NCBI RefSeq assembly: GCF_900636365.1
Contig: NZ_LR134266.1
Location: 1,625,501-1,689,500 of the forward strand
Length of the DNA stretch: 64,000 nucleotides
Direction of reading: 5' to 3'
Source: Streptococcus viridans
GTDB taxonomy: Bacteria; Bacillota; Bacilli; Lactobacillales; Streptococcaceae
Positions 49,947 through 60,386 of this stretch are shown here, one piece after another. The notes beneath the pieces are model-generated. The model was not told the DNA's origin and did not search any database. It saw only the letters and a program-made list of their open reading frames with translations. How positions within the stretch are numbered: position 1 is the stretch's first letter; every line of letters begins with the position of its first letter. Position numbers and translations under genes: made by a program.

Positions 49947-52900
49947 ATGCATTCTTCTTATAAGAAGCGTTTGTACACAAACGCACTCAGTATCTCTACC
50001 GCGGTCCTCTTAGCCTTCCTCGCACAAAGCCAAGTTGCTGCGGACACTGTTGAACCAGCTAGTCCTGCCGCACCTGTCGAAAACGTCCTTAAGCCAGAGG
50101 AGGCTAGTGTTAGTCCAGTTACTGGATCAGAAGTGGCAAGTCCTAGCTCAGCAACAGAAGTTGCACCAAGCCCTGTGGAAGCAAGTCCTAGCTCAGCTAG
50201 TCCAGCTAGCGCAGAAGCAAGCTCGTCTACAGCTTCAGACACCTCTAGTCCTACGACCAAAGTAGAAAGCCCTGTATCAGAGCGAGCAGCAAACGCAGAT
50301 CCTGCTATCAGCCTTAGTGACAGCCCTGTTTACATGTCTGAAAAGGGAACGCTAACGGATACCGTCAAGGATCAAGCTCAGGCTGTTGGAAAGATCAACT
50401 GGACCTTGGACGACAAACCACTGGAAGAATGGAAAACTTGGGATATGGAGACAGGAACTCTTTCCAAAGATCCCTTTATCACAGTTGAAGAGAACAAAAA
50501 CGGAAACGATTTGGATCTGACCTTTACTGTCAAGGAACTCTTTGGCGAAGATTTAAGCCTTCGGAGCCCTAATAATATCCGTCGGACCTATCGGAACTAT
50601 ATTGGCGAGCATACTTTAGTCGGAACTAGTTCAGATCTTGGGCTGACTATTCGCAAGAATCTAACCTTCCGTCCATATAAAGATTTCCATACCCACGAGG
50701 AAATGCTAGCTTCCATTGAGCAGACAAAGGCAGAAGCCAAAACGGACCGTCTAGTTCAGCTTGAAACCCTTGGTAAGAGCGCCCAAGGCCGTGATATGAA
50801 GATGGGAATTGTGAGTAAGGACCAAGCAAGTATTGACCACTACCTCTCATCTACCAATCCAACAGCTCTCACAAAACCAAGCGAGATGTTGGCAGCTCTG
50901 AAGGACAAGACCTTGGATTACAAACTGCCTGTCCTGGTTCATAATACGCATGCGGATGAACAACCTGGGATTGACATCATCACCGGTCTCTTCCGTACCT
51001 TCGCTACAGAAAATCAAGTCACTTTTAAAACGACAGACGAAGCTGGTAACGTCAAGAATGTAACTCTGGACATCCCAACTCTCCTAAACAAATTTATCTT
51101 CTTGTTTGACTTCACGGAAAACCCTGATGGGGACGCTCTCAACCTGCGTGCTTTGGCCAATGGACTGGATCCCAACCGCGATGCCAGCTACCAAACAAAC
51201 CCCGAGGTGCGTACCGTCATCCAAATGATCAACAAGTGGAATCCAATTGCTCTCTATGATATCCATGGATTTGTCAAAGAATTCTTGATTGAGCCTGCAA
51301 CACCTCCACATGATCCGAATTTTGAATACGACCTCATGTCCAACCTCATGCTAGAAAATGCCCACCATATGGGCCGCGCAGGGGTTGCCAATTCCAAATA
51401 CGACAGCTACATCATTCCAAAACTGGATTGGGGAGATGGCTGGGATGATTCCTTCTCTGGTTATACAGGTGTCTATGCTGTCTATCACGGCATCTTGGGC
51501 CACACCATTGAAATACCAGAATCCAACCAGGAATCTTATTATGCTGGTCGTAATGCTGTCCTCGGCGGCATTGACTTCCTCAACCAAGATCCGGACAAAC
51601 TCCTTGAAATGCGGCTCAACTTCTACTTACGTGGTCTCAACAAGATTGAAGATCCAAAAGCAGAAAATGAATTAGTAGGACCAACTGGTGAAGTTGTCGG
51701 TCGTGTGAAGAATGGTCGTCCGAAATTCTTCCCTGACTATTATGTTATCCCAATGGGACTCGACAAGGACAATGATGCTCAAGAAGCCTTCAATATGATC
51801 GACTACTTCAAACGCAATGGTGTTCTCGTCAAAGAGCTCAAAGAAGATACAGGTACCTACAAAAAAGGGGACTTAGTCATTGATATGGCCCAAGCTAAAC
51901 GGGGCTATGCCAACCATATTCTCTATAAAGGTTCTAATGAATCTGCCTGGGCTGCCATGTATGCGGAACTTCTCGTAAACTTCCCTGATATGAAAGGCTT
52001 CAAGGCAGAACCTGTATTCAAGGACGGTCTCTTTGCTGGAAAACTTGGAGAAGTCACAACTACTCGCGCGACTAGGACCTCTGAGATCGATCCAAAGGCA
52101 CCTTACTACGTCATCGCTAATACATCAGCCAGCGCTGTTCAAGCAGTAAACAAGGCGATTTCCCAAGGCAAATCTGTTTACCTAACAGATGATGGCTACA
52201 TCGTTGACCGTGATACCTTCGCATCGCTCCTTCCAAACTATGCTATCTACGGCGAAGCCCTCTACAAGGTACCAAACGGTCCAACCTTGAAACCATTGAA
52301 AATCTACTCGCCTAATTATCACTACGATTGGACTGGAGTAGACGCACCGGCTCATACTAGTCTGGTTCTTAAAAAATTAGGTTTCCAAATCGTCGACACT
52401 CCTGATGAAGCAGATGTTATTGTCCTTGAAAACAATCGCTTCGATGCCTCCATCTTCGGCAAGAAACCAACTCTCGTCATCGGCGGGGAAGCCATGCAGA
52501 AACTGGAAAAATTGGGAGTTCTTGCAGGCTTTGATGCTGAAAAACTAAAAGGTGGCAGTGACTACGAAGGCTTGATGAAGGCCATCATCGATGACCAAGA
52601 TCCACTGACCAGCGGTTACAAGAAGAACGCCCTCTTCTACTCCAACTCAGGAAACTGGATTGAAAAAGTTCCAAGCAACTTCAAGACCTTGATGAGCATC
52701 GCTTCAAGCGACTACTACATTGCTGGTTGGTGGCCAAAAAATGAAGTCCTATCCAATAAGGTCATGGCCATCTCTGGAGAACTTCTTGGCCAACCACTCT
52801 TTGTCTATGCCGGAAATCCAACCAATCGCCAACACCCTGTCCACTTCTTCCGCTGGGTAACCAACGCGATCTTTGGCAGCAAGTTGGCTAGCTTGATGGA

Positions 52901-53207
52901 TTACGTTCCAGCTAAAGAACCAGATCAAGTGGTGGTTCCAATTCATAACCAAACAACCACTCCACAGCCAATCTTGGCTAAGAAGGACACTACTAAAGTT
53001 CTCCTTCCACAAAAAGAAACCGCAGCTGAAACTGAAGAAAGCGCACAAACCTTGACCTACCAAGTAGGACAAAACTTCCAAGAAAATCCAGATAAGGCGC
53101 AATTGCCACAAACTGGAGATCACTCAACCGGACACTTTGTTCTTTCAAGCTTCTTGCTAGCCGTTAGCGGAGGCATGCTCCTCTTGAAAAAGAAAGAAGT
53201 TGAATAA
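49947..53207 (+). CDS. cell-wall-anchored M14 zinc carboxypeptidase
   Basis: 1086 aa. Signal peptide (~1-33, cut near AADTVEP), a Ser/Pro/Ala-rich stalk to ~110, then the M14 domain with zinc ligands in THADE (His~335, Glu~338) and YDIHGF (His~439) and a catalytic Glu in HTIEIPES (~518). A further ~450 residues, including class-I-glutaminase-like segments, precede LPQTG (~1052), a hydrophobic helix and KKKEVE for sortase A anchoring. It probably trims peptides at the surface. The long C-terminal part has no clear known role. Confidence 0.92.
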   Translation: MHSSYKKRLYTNALSISTAVLLAFLAQSQVAADTVEPASPAAPVENVLKPEEASVSPVTGSEVASPSSATEVAPSPVEASPSSASPASAEASSSTASDTSSPTTKVESPVSERAANADPAISLSDSPVYMSEKGTLTDTVKDQAQAVGKINWTLDDKPLEEWKTWDMETGTLSKDPFITVEENKNGNDLDLTFTVKELFGEDLSLRSPNNIRRTYRNYIGEHTLVGTSSDLGLTIRKNLTFRPYKDFHTHEEMLASIEQTKAEAKTDRLVQLETLGKSAQGRDMKMGIVSKDQASIDHYLSSTNPTALTKPSEMLAALKDKTLDYKLPVLVHNTHADEQPGIDIITGLFRTFATENQVTFKTTDEAGNVKNVTLDIPTLLNKFIFLFDFTENPDGDALNLRALANGLDPNRDASYQTNPEVRTVIQMINKWNPIALYDIHGFVKEFLIEPATPPHDPNFEYDLMSNLMLENAHHMGRAGVANSKYDSYIIPKLDWGDGWDDSFSGYTGVYAVYHGILGHTIEIPESNQESYYAGRNAVLGGIDFLNQDPDKLLEMRLNFYLRGLNKIEDPKAENELVGPTGEVVGRVKNGRPKFFPDYYVIPMGLDKDNDAQEAFNMIDYFKRNGVLVKELKEDTGTYKKGDLVIDMAQAKRGYANHILYKGSNESAWAAMYAELLVNFPDMKGFKAEPVFKDGLFAGKLGEVTTTRATRTSEIDPKAPYYVIANTSASAVQAVNKAISQGKSVYLTDDGYIVDRDTFASLLPNYAIYGEALYKVPNGPTLKPLKIYSPNYHYDWTGVDAPAHTSLVLKKLGFQIVDTPDEADVIVLENNRFDASIFGKKPTLVIGGEAMQKLEKLGVLAGFDAEKLKGGSDYEGLMKAIIDDQDPLTSGYKKNALFYSNSGNWIEKVPSNFKTLMSIASSDYYIAGWWPKNEVLSNKVMAISGELLGQPLFVYAGNPTNRQHPVHFFRWVTNAIFGSKLASLMDYVPAKEPDQVVVPIHNQTTTPQPILAKKDTTKVLLPQKETAAETEESAQTLTYQVGQNFQENPDKAQLPQTGDHSTGHFVLSSFLLAVSGGMLLLKKKEVE

Positions 53208-53234
53208 GTTCCAGCTTTAGACTTGGATGACATG

Positions 53235-53266
53235 AAAAGAACCTTCGCAGACGCGAAGGTTCTTTC
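53235..53266. terminator. bidirectional terminator
   Basis: AGAACCTTCGC pairs perfectly with GCGAAGGTTCT. It serves both the carboxypeptidase gene and convergent dexB. Confidence 0.88.
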
Positions 53267-54933
53267 TATTCCACCAATTCCAGCACGATGGTTTGGTAAG
53301 GGGCCAATTCTAATACCTGGTCTCCTTCTTGGAACAACCCTGCGGTATTATTTAAAACGACCGTTTTAATCGGAGCTGTCAACTCCAAAGTGGCCTGGCG
53401 ATTTTGGAAATTGCTGATTACCAAGAGACGCTTGTCCCCACGGCGTTCGAAGGCGATGATATTCTCACGTTCCCGATAAGCTGGGATCATATCTCCAAAC
53501 CGGATGGTATTTCCATATAGGGGATGGCGATACAAGGCCGTCAGCTGGCGGTAATAATTCAAGATGGAATCTGGATCCTTTTCCTGGTCTTCCACATTAA
53601 TGGAATAATCTGGTTTGGGACTGATCAACCAGGCTGGTCCATCGCTAAAGCCCAGACCTGGCTCTCTTGTCCACTGCATCGGTGTCCGCGCATTGTCTCG
53701 GCTATAGTTGGCAATCACTGCTAAGGCTTCTTCCTCACTCAAACCAGCTTCTTTAGCAACGTGGTAGCCATTGATGGTCGCGATATCATCAAAGTCCTCC
53801 ACTGATTCAAAGACTTGGTTCTCCATTCCAATTTCTTGACCTTGATAGATAAACGGAATTCCCTTGCGCAAAACCTGAATGGTTCCCAGGGCTTTTTTAC
53901 TGGTATCGTTTACTGGACCTTCTGCGATATAATGGGACACCCCACGAGGTTCGTCGTGGTTTTCGATAATGGTCGAGAGAACACCAATCCTATCTGCGCG
54001 CTCATGCGCTTGGAAAATACTTTCCTTGAGTTCTTCCGCTGTTGGAAGAGTATGGTCAAACCAGCCCTTTCCTTCCTGCCCTAAGCAGGTTTGCTTGAAG
54101 TCAAAGATAGAAGAAAAGACACCGTCTTTTCCAATGAAGAAATGCAATTCTTCATCGGTTTCATTGAACACTTCCCCTACTGTGAAGGCATTGTACTTGG
54201 CGAAGGTTTGCTCATTTAACTCTTGCAAGAAAGGTTCAATCGATTGGGCATTCACCAGCGACTCCGGCACTGGGACCAGGCCGTTGTCACGATCGGACGG
54301 AAGCGAACGCCATTCTAGATCTTTTTTGATATTGATAATAGCATCGATCCTAAAGCCCGCGATTCCCTTGTCCAACCACCAATTGATCATCCTGTAAATT
54401 TCTTCGCGCAAGACAGGATTTTGCCAATTGAGATCTGGCTGATCTTTGTGGAAAGAATGAAGATAGTATTTGTTGGTGCCAGGAACCGGCTCCCAAACAC
54501 TGCCCCCAAAGTAACTTTCCCAGTTGTTGGGTTCTTTGTCACTTTCGATAAAATAAAAGTAATCCGCATAAGGGCCATCTGGATCCGCTAAAGCCTTTTG
54601 GAACCACTCGTGATGACTGGAGCAATGGTTAACCACCAAGTCCATAATGATAGAAATTCCTCGCTTCTTACCTTCCGCAATCAACTCTTCCATATCTTCC
54701 ATGCTCCCAAAAAGGGGGTCAATGGCATAATAATCGGAAATATCATATCCCTGATCAATAAAAGGGCTCTTGTAAACAGGCGATAACCAGAGAATATCAA
54801 TCCCCAACTGTTGAAGGTAATCGAGTTTTTCCGTGATTCCTTTTAAATCACCAACACCATCGCCATTGCTGTCCTTAAAGCTTTTTGGGTAAATCTGGTA
54901 AGCGACCTTTCCCTTCCACCAATCTTTTTCCAT
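53266..54933 (-). CDS. dexB: glucan 1,6-alpha-glucosidase DexB (GH13)
   Basis: 555 aa. WKGKVAYQIYPKSF start, nucleophile Asp in GFRIDAI, acid Glu in TVGEVFN, and ENHDEPR. It removes glucose from isomaltosaccharides in the cytosol. The neighbour msmK supports the DexB name, as in the msm locus of S. mutans; other oligo-1,6-glucosidases are very similar. Confidence 0.88.
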   Translation of the reverse strand: MEKDWWKGKVAYQIYPKSFKDSNGDGVGDLKGITEKLDYLQQLGIDILWLSPVYKSPFIDQGYDISDYYAIDPLFGSMEDMEELIAEGKKRGISIIMDLVVNHCSSHHEWFQKALADPDGPYADYFYFIESDKEPNNWESYFGGSVWEPVPGTNKYYLHSFHKDQPDLNWQNPVLREEIYRMINWWLDKGIAGFRIDAIINIKKDLEWRSLPSDRDNGLVPVPESLVNAQSIEPFLQELNEQTFAKYNAFTVGEVFNETDEELHFFIGKDGVFSSIFDFKQTCLGQEGKGWFDHTLPTAEELKESIFQAHERADRIGVLSTIIENHDEPRGVSHYIAEGPVNDTSKKALGTIQVLRKGIPFIYQGQEIGMENQVFESVEDFDDIATINGYHVAKEAGLSEEEALAVIANYSRDNARTPMQWTREPGLGFSDGPAWLISPKPDYSINVEDQEKDPDSILNYYRQLTALYRHPLYGNTIRFGDMIPAYRERENIIAFERRGDKRLLVISNFQNRQATLELTAPIKTVVLNNTAGLFQEGDQVLELAPYQTIVLELVE

Positions 54934-54953
54934 GTCTTGTCTCCTTAAAATGA

Positions 54954-54983
54954 AAGAGACCGAGACAAATCGTCTCAGTCTCT
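54954..54983 (-). terminator. msmK terminator
   Basis: AGAGACCGAGAC pairs with GTCTCAGTCTCT. dexB begins just after it and has no clear promoter of its own, so some read-through is likely. Confidence 0.8.
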
Positions 54984-54999
54984 ATAGTGTCAGTAGGTA

Positions 55000-56130
55000 T
55001 TAGTATACTGTTTTTTCAGTTTCTTTATCGAAGAAGTGAGCTTTGTTCAAGTCAAATCCAAGTTCGATTGTTTCACCAGTTCCAAGGTAGTCACGCGCAT
55101 CTACTTTTGCGATAAATTCGTTGTCACCAACTTGGCAGTACAAGTGAGATTCAGAACCAAGCAACTCAGACACTGAGATGGTTGCTTTCACTACTGATTC
55201 TGGGAAAGTTTCAAGGAAAGCAGCTTCTGTATTCACGTCTTCTGGACGGATACCAAAGATCAATTCTTTACCATCATAGCCTTTTTCTTTCAAGACTTTC
55301 AAAGCACCTTCTGGAACTTTCAAATTCAATCCATTGGCAATGATGTGTCCACCTTCCAATTTTACATTGATGAAGTTCATCGCAGGGCTTCCGATAAATC
55401 CAGCTACGAATTTGTTAACTGGGTTTTTGTACACTTCTTGCGGAGAACCAATTTGTTCCACACGTCCAATTGTACCAGTACCAGCTGGGTTTTTAGTAGC
55501 AGACATGATAACGATACGGTCAGCAAGTGTCATCGCTTCTGTTTGGTCGTGGGTTACATAGATGGTTGTAGCACCGATACGACGGTGAATTTTCGCGATT
55601 TCAGCACGCATTGATACACGCAATTTTGCATCCAAGTTTGACAAAGGTTCGTCCATCAAGAATACTTTTGCATCACGGACAATGGCACGTCCCATGGCCA
55701 CACGTTGACGTTGACCACCAGAAAGGTCAGCTGGTTTACGATCCAAGAATTCTTTCAAGCCAAGGATTTCAGCTGCTTCTTGTACACGTTTGTCGATATC
55801 TTCCTTGCTGTATTTACGCAATTTCAAACCAAATGCCATGTTATCGTACACAGTCATGTGTGGGTAAAGAGCGTAGTTTTGGAATACCATGGCGATATCA
55901 CGGTCTTTAGGTGCCACGTTGTTTACAACAGTGCCATCGATTGAACACTCACCTTCTGTGATATCTTCAAGACCAGCGATCATACGAAGAGTCGTTGATT
56001 TACCACATCCTGAAGGACCTACGAAAACGATAAATTCTTTGTCTTTGATATCCAAGTTGAAGTCTTCAACTGAATAGTGTTCACTGTTTGGATATTTTTT
56101 GTAAATATTTTTAAGATTTAATTCTACCAT
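55000..56130 (-). CDS. msmK: sugar ABC transporter ATP-binding protein MsmK
   Basis: 376 aa. Walker A GPSGCGKST, signature LSGGQRQR, Walker B VFLMDEP, and a C-terminal regulatory TOBE/OB part. This ATPase energises several sugar importers in streptococci, which fits the absence of any permease gene here. Codon bias is high. A cre site lies just upstream. Confidence 0.93.
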   Translation of the reverse strand: MVELNLKNIYKKYPNSEHYSVEDFNLDIKDKEFIVFVGPSGCGKSTTLRMIAGLEDITEGECSIDGTVVNNVAPKDRDIAMVFQNYALYPHMTVYDNMAFGLKLRKYSKEDIDKRVQEAAEILGLKEFLDRKPADLSGGQRQRVAMGRAIVRDAKVFLMDEPLSNLDAKLRVSMRAEIAKIHRRIGATTIYVTHDQTEAMTLADRIVIMSATKNPAGTGTIGRVEQIGSPQEVYKNPVNKFVAGFIGSPAMNFINVKLEGGHIIANGLNLKVPEGALKVLKEKGYDGKELIFGIRPEDVNTEAAFLETFPESVVKATISVSELLGSESHLYCQVGDNEFIAKVDARDYLGTGETIELGFDLNKAHFFDKETEKTVY

Positions 56131-56167
56131 GATGGTACTCCTTTGATGTTTATAGTTCTATTGTAAA

Positions 56168-56182
56168 TGAAAACGCTTTACA
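56168..56182. promoter_or_regulatory. cre site upstream of msmK
   Basis: TGAAAACGCTTTACA matches the CcpA consensus, ~38 bases before the msmK start. Its promoter boxes are not clear. Confidence 0.75.
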
Positions 56183-56212
56183 AATCTATGGCAGGTCTCA
56201 CAAAAAAGAAAA

Positions 56213-56241
56213 AGAGTTTTGTGCAAGTTGCACAAAACTCT
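56213..56241 (-). terminator. terminator of the PucR-like gene
   Basis: AGAGTTTTGTGCAA and TTGCACAAAACTCT pair perfectly around one base, then a T-rich tail on the minus strand. Confidence 0.88.
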
Positions 56242-56253
56242 GGATTGATTCCT

Positions 56254-57114
56254 TTACATCACATCTTGTAATACCAAATGGTAACAAAGGGCTAGATCTG
56301 TCAGATTTTTTAACTGGAGACCCGTTAGCTCCTCCCATTTATCCATCTTATATTGAAGGGAATTGCGATGGAGATAGAGTTGCTGGGCCGCCTTGGTTAC
56401 AACTGCTCCATTGTCCCAAAGTGCAACAATGATGTCCTGCAACTGATCTTGACTCGCAATCAATTGACGCAAGCGTTCTTTGATAGGATGTAGATCCAAA
56501 TCTTCCTGTTCGATTCCCCACAGATAGAGTTGAGAAAAGTGGTAAACACCTTGATGCCCTTCTCGGATCCAGCCTCTAAAGACTTCTCGTTCTGCTCGAA
56601 TGACTGAAGACAGTCTCCAATCCTTAGGCTCGGTCCATACCTGCCCCACCATAATGGATAAGCGAAGATTAAAGTCATACTCCATAGCAGATACGGTATC
56701 TTTTAAGATAGCAGCTACAGGCAGCGACTGCTCTTGGTCCAGAATGAGTACATAGTCCTGCCCACTCAGCTGCAAGACTGCTCGAAAGTTGGGCAAGAGT
56801 GTCTGCATCATCTCTAACCAGGAAGCTGTTCCTTCCGCTGTCGAATGTGAGAGGTGGCAATAGACAAGTTGCATTTTTTTGATGACTTGAGGGGCTTCTC
56901 CCTTTCCATCAATCAAGTATTGATACCAAGGATTGGGGGCAAGATCTTTCTCACTGCCCAACCAGGCAATCAATTGCTTTTCTCTCTCCGTCAACTCCTC
57001 TTCTTTCAGTTGCAGCCATTGCTGGGCCTGAAGAGGGATGGCTACAAAACCAGCTGGTGGAGTCGGTTGATCCGTCACCTCAGCATGAGGGAACCACTCT
57101 CTGATATCTTTCAC
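56254..57114 (-). CDS. PucR/CdaR-type transcriptional regulator
   Basis: 286 aa from GTG 57112-57114, AGGG eight bases upstream, overlapping the mrnC stop as TAGTG. The frame runs on to 57150 but inside mrnC. The C-terminus has the PucR helix-turn-helix (VVTKAAQQLYLHRNSLQYKM). N-terminal part unassigned. Position before msmK-dexB, although on its own transcript, makes a sugar-related role possible. Confidence 0.8.
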   Translation of the reverse strand: MKDIREWFPHAEVTDQPTPPAGFVAIPLQAQQWLQLKEEELTEREKQLIAWLGSEKDLAPNPWYQYLIDGKGEAPQVIKKMQLVYCHLSHSTAEGTASWLEMMQTLLPNFRAVLQLSGQDYVLILDQEQSLPVAAILKDTVSAMEYDFNLRLSIMVGQVWTEPKDWRLSSVIRAEREVFRGWIREGHQGVYHFSQLYLWGIEQEDLDLHPIKERLRQLIASQDQLQDIIVALWDNGAVVTKAAQQLYLHRNSLQYKMDKWEELTGLQLKNLTDLALCYHLVLQDVM

Positions 57115-57509
57115 TACTTTATCCCTTCTTCCACTTTTTGGATACACCAAGCTACCAATTCTTCTAAGCGGTTGATTTCATCTGTCAAGTGCAAGTAACC
57201 CATGACCGCTTCAAAGCCTGTCGACATGCGATAGGTCACGACATCGGCATTTTTGGCCTTGGTATGGCTATTGGTATTACGACCGCGTTTATAGATTTCG
57301 ACTTCTTTCACTGTCAAAACATCTTCCTCAAGCATCATCGCAATCAGATTAGCCTGAGCCTTGGCAGAGACATACCTCGTTGCAGTCTGGTGGAGTTTGT
57401 TAGGCTTGGTCATCCCTTGCAAAATCAAATGCTTACGGATATACATGGAATAAACCGCATCCCCTTCAAAGGCAAGAGCTATGCCGTTGATTAGATTGAT
57501 ATCAATCAC
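57114..57509 (-). CDS. mrnC: Mini-ribonuclease 3
   Basis: 131 aa. RNase III catalytic core without a dsRNA-binding domain ([18 protein letters not shown]). Matures 23S rRNA in Firmicutes. Overlaps the cysS end by eight bases. Confidence 0.94.
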   Translation of the reverse strand: MIDINLINGIALAFEGDAVYSMYIRKHLILQGMTKPNKLHQTATRYVSAKAQANLIAMMLEEDVLTVKEVEIYKRGRNTNSHTKAKNADVVTYRMSTGFEAVMGYLHLTDEINRLEELVAWCIQKVEEGIK

Positions 57510-58845
57510 GTGTCCACCTTACACCTTCTTTAGTGTCTAACAGTTTAATCCCTTGAGCTGCTAGTTGATCTCGAATCTCATCTGCTCGCGCAAAATCTTT
57601 ATTAGCCCGTGCTTCTTGACGTTCTGCGATCAAGGCTTCAATATCCGCAGCCAAGACCTCTTCAACAAAGACAATTCCAAAGACTTCTAACATCTTTGCC
57701 AAGGCCTCCTTGACATCTTGGTCGTAGTGACCTGAGTTGATCCATTTGGCCATTTCAAAGACAACAGTGATTCCGTTTGCCGCATTGATATCTTCATCCA
57801 TGACCGCGATAAACTTGTCCACAAAGCCTTGCAAGTCTGCTGAATCCACTTCTCCTGTGAACGGTTGCTCATAAGTATTTTTCAAATACTTGAGGTTGGT
57901 CTCCGCATCGCGCACCGCTTTTTCTGTGAAGTTAATAGGCTTGCGGTAGTGCTGGGTCGCAAAGAAGAAGCGAAGCACTTGGCCATCGATAGTCTTCAAA
58001 GCATCATGCACAGTGATAAAGTTCCCCAAAGACTTGGACATCTTGACATTGTCAATATTGACAAAGCCATTGTGCATCCAGTAGTTGGCAAAGGTTTTGC
58101 CTGTTTTAGCCTCTGACTGGGCAATTTCATTGGTATGGTGCGGAAACTCAAGGTCAGCTCCACCACCGTGAATATCAATGGTATCGCCTAAAATCCCTGT
58201 TGACATGACCGAACACTCAATGTGCCAGCCAGGACGACCAGGTCCCCAAGGACTTTCCCAAGAAACTTCACCTGGTTTGGCAGCTTTCCAGAGAGCAAAG
58301 TCGACCGGATTTTCCTTGCGGGCTGTTTCTTCATCTGTCCGACCAGAAGCACCTAGCTCTAGGTCTTCCAAAGTTTTATTGGCTAACTTAGCATAGTTAT
58401 GGGATTTTTCCACACGGAAATAGACATCCCCTTGACTCTCGTAGGCATAGCCTTTTTCGATCAAGTCGGTAACAAAGCGAATGATGTCATCCATAAACTC
58501 AACCACACGAGGGTGACGGGTTGCAGGCTTGACCCCAAGAGCCGTCACATCTTCCCGAAAGGCCGCAATGTACTTGTCTGCCACTTCCTGAGGAGTAATG
58601 CCTTCTTCCTTGGCACGGTTGATGATCTTATCATCCACATCGGTAAAGTTGGAAATATAGGCAACTTCGTAGCCACGATACTCAAAGTAGCGACGAATCG
58701 TGTCAAAGGCTACCGTTGAACGGGCATTCCCCACGTGGATATAGTTGTAAACCGTTGGCCCACAAACATACATGCGGACCTTCCCTTCCTCGATGGGGAC
58801 AAATTCTCGCAAATCACGAGACATGGTATCATAAATTTTTAACAC
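57502..58845 (-). CDS. cysS: cysteinyl-tRNA synthetase
   Basis: 447 aa. HIGH-class motif [10 protein letters not shown], zinc Cys in YVCGPTV and WHIECSVM, and KMSKS. Full length. In the pnp-cysE-GNAT-cysS-mrnC operon. Confidence 0.97.
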   Translation of the reverse strand: MLKIYDTMSRDLREFVPIEEGKVRMYVCGPTVYNYIHVGNARSTVAFDTIRRYFEYRGYEVAYISNFTDVDDKIINRAKEEGITPQEVADKYIAAFREDVTALGVKPATRHPRVVEFMDDIIRFVTDLIEKGYAYESQGDVYFRVEKSHNYAKLANKTLEDLELGASGRTDEETARKENPVDFALWKAAKPGEVSWESPWGPGRPGWHIECSVMSTGILGDTIDIHGGGADLEFPHHTNEIAQSEAKTGKTFANYWMHNGFVNIDNVKMSKSLGNFITVHDALKTIDGQVLRFFFATQHYRKPINFTEKAVRDAETNLKYLKNTYEQPFTGEVDSADLQGFVDKFIAVMDEDINAANGITVVFEMAKWINSGHYDQDVKEALAKMLEVFGIVFVEEVLAADIEALIAERQEARANKDFARADEIRDQLAAQGIKLLDTKEGVRWTRD

Positions 58846-58865
58846 GCTTCATTTCCTTTCTGTTC

Positions 58866-59732
58866 CTACACTTTTGGATTCAAATAAACCACCTGAGTCT
58901 GTTTGACAAAGCCAATCTTTTCATATAAGCGTTTGGCACCTACATTGCTATCTTCCACGGCAATCTGAAACTCCTTGTCATTTTGCTCAATCAGTTGGTT
59001 GACGAGAGATTTTGCCAAATAGCTTCCATAGCCTTTTCCACGTTCAAGCTCAGCTATTGCTAAACCATAGAGGTAATTCGTATTACTCGATAAATCAACT
59101 GTACAAGTTCCAATAACCTGACCGTTTTTTAATAAAATATATAGGCGACTTTCTGGATCCTTTAGAGCTTTAGCGACATATCTATCCACAACTTCTTTAG
59201 ATTCATGTTCCTCTGAAAATGCCTGAAATTTTAACTGACTAATTTGACCCTGATACGAACAATCTGCTAACAAAACGTCCAGATTGGAAACAGTTGCTAA
59301 TGGATAAGGTCTTCTATCCTTACCTAACCAGGTTTCTGTCTCTTCATCCTCGACCAGTCCCCAGTTGCTGGCAAACTCAGGATGCTTCTCTAGAAAAACA
59401 CGCTCTGTCTGAAAAGTTACAGACTCAATTGGATAAGATGCTGTTTCTTTCTCAAAACTTCTATACAAAGCCCGCGCAATGCCTTGACGACGATGATTGG
59501 GGTGGACCAGGATTGCTACTTCCACATCTTGGTCATCTGCATAGACGGTTAATAGGCCAACAAGTTCACCTTTTTCATAATAAAGGAAAAAGGCGGGCAT
59601 ATCGGGGTCAAAATTGAGCATATTGGAGAGATAGGGATCACGATAAGTTCCGTCATAGTTCTGACAGACTGCAATAAGGGCCTTGACTTCCAATAGTTGG
59701 TGGTCAGTCAATGTATGGGTTGCTTGAATCAC
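58866..59732 (-). CDS. GNAT acetyltransferase with two GNAT domains
   Basis: 288 aa. Two acetyl-CoA sites: HPNHRRQGIARALY (~78-91) and LERGKGYGSYLAKSL (~232-246). The tandem-GNAT layout resembles mycothiol synthase-like and small-molecule acetyltransferases; substrate unknown. Co-transcribed with cysE and cysS. Confidence 0.88.
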   Translation of the reverse strand: MIQATHTLTDHQLLEVKALIAVCQNYDGTYRDPYLSNMLNFDPDMPAFFLYYEKGELVGLLTVYADDQDVEVAILVHPNHRRQGIARALYRSFEKETASYPIESVTFQTERVFLEKHPEFASNWGLVEDEETETWLGKDRRPYPLATVSNLDVLLADCSYQGQISQLKFQAFSEEHESKEVVDRYVAKALKDPESRLYILLKNGQVIGTCTVDLSSNTNYLYGLAIAELERGKGYGSYLAKSLVNQLIEQNDKEFQIAVEDSNVGAKRLYEKIGFVKQTQVVYLNPKV

Positions 59733-59744
59733 GTAGCTATCTCC

Positions 59745-60362
59745 TTACAAGCTCGAAGACCGATGACTGGCTTCCTTGGCGTGTTCCATCTTATTCACAT
59801 AGTATTCTCGTTTTTCTTCTTCTTGGTGAATGATTGGCTCATCCTTCTTACCGTGAACACGAACAATCTTGGCAGGGACTCCGACAACGGTCACATCGCT
59901 CGGTACATCGGAGACCACGACCGCCCCCGCTCCTACTTTGGCTTTGGCCCCAATCTCAATCGGGCCGATGACCTGAGCATGAGCGGAGACCAAAGCTCCT
60001 TCACGAACCGTTGGATGGCGTTTACCAATATCCTTTCCTGTTCCACCGAGCGTCACCCCATGGTAGAGCATAACGCCTTTTTCAACAACGGCTGTCTCAC
60101 CGATAACGAGGCCCGCTCCATGATCGATAAAGACACCAGAAGCAATGGTCGCTCCTGGATGGATTTCAATCTGAGTCCAAAAACGCCAGAACTGGCTATG
60201 CATGCGAGCTAGGAGTTTAAAGCCATGATTCCACAAAAAGTGAGAAACACGGTGAGCAGCTAACGCTTTAACGCCTGGATAGGTCAAGAGGACCTCCAGC
60301 GAGGTACGTGCTGCTGGGTCATTTTCTTTTACAATATCAATGGTTTCACGCCACCATCCCAT
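59745..60362 (-). CDS. cysE: serine O-acetyltransferase
   Basis: 205 aa. N-terminal helical part, then left-handed beta-helix hexapeptides (HPGATIASGVFIDHGAGLVI, DVTVVGVPAKIV). Makes O-acetylserine for cysteine synthesis; next to cysS. Confidence 0.94.
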   Translation of the reverse strand: MGWWRETIDIVKENDPAARTSLEVLLTYPGVKALAAHRVSHFLWNHGFKLLARMHSQFWRFWTQIEIHPGATIASGVFIDHGAGLVIGETAVVEKGVMLYHGVTLGGTGKDIGKRHPTVREGALVSAHAQVIGPIEIGAKAKVGAGAVVVSDVPSDVTVVGVPAKIVRVHGKKDEPIIHQEEEKREYYVNKMEHAKEASHRSSSL

Positions 60363-60386
60363 ACCGTGCTCCTTTCTTTTAAATGC

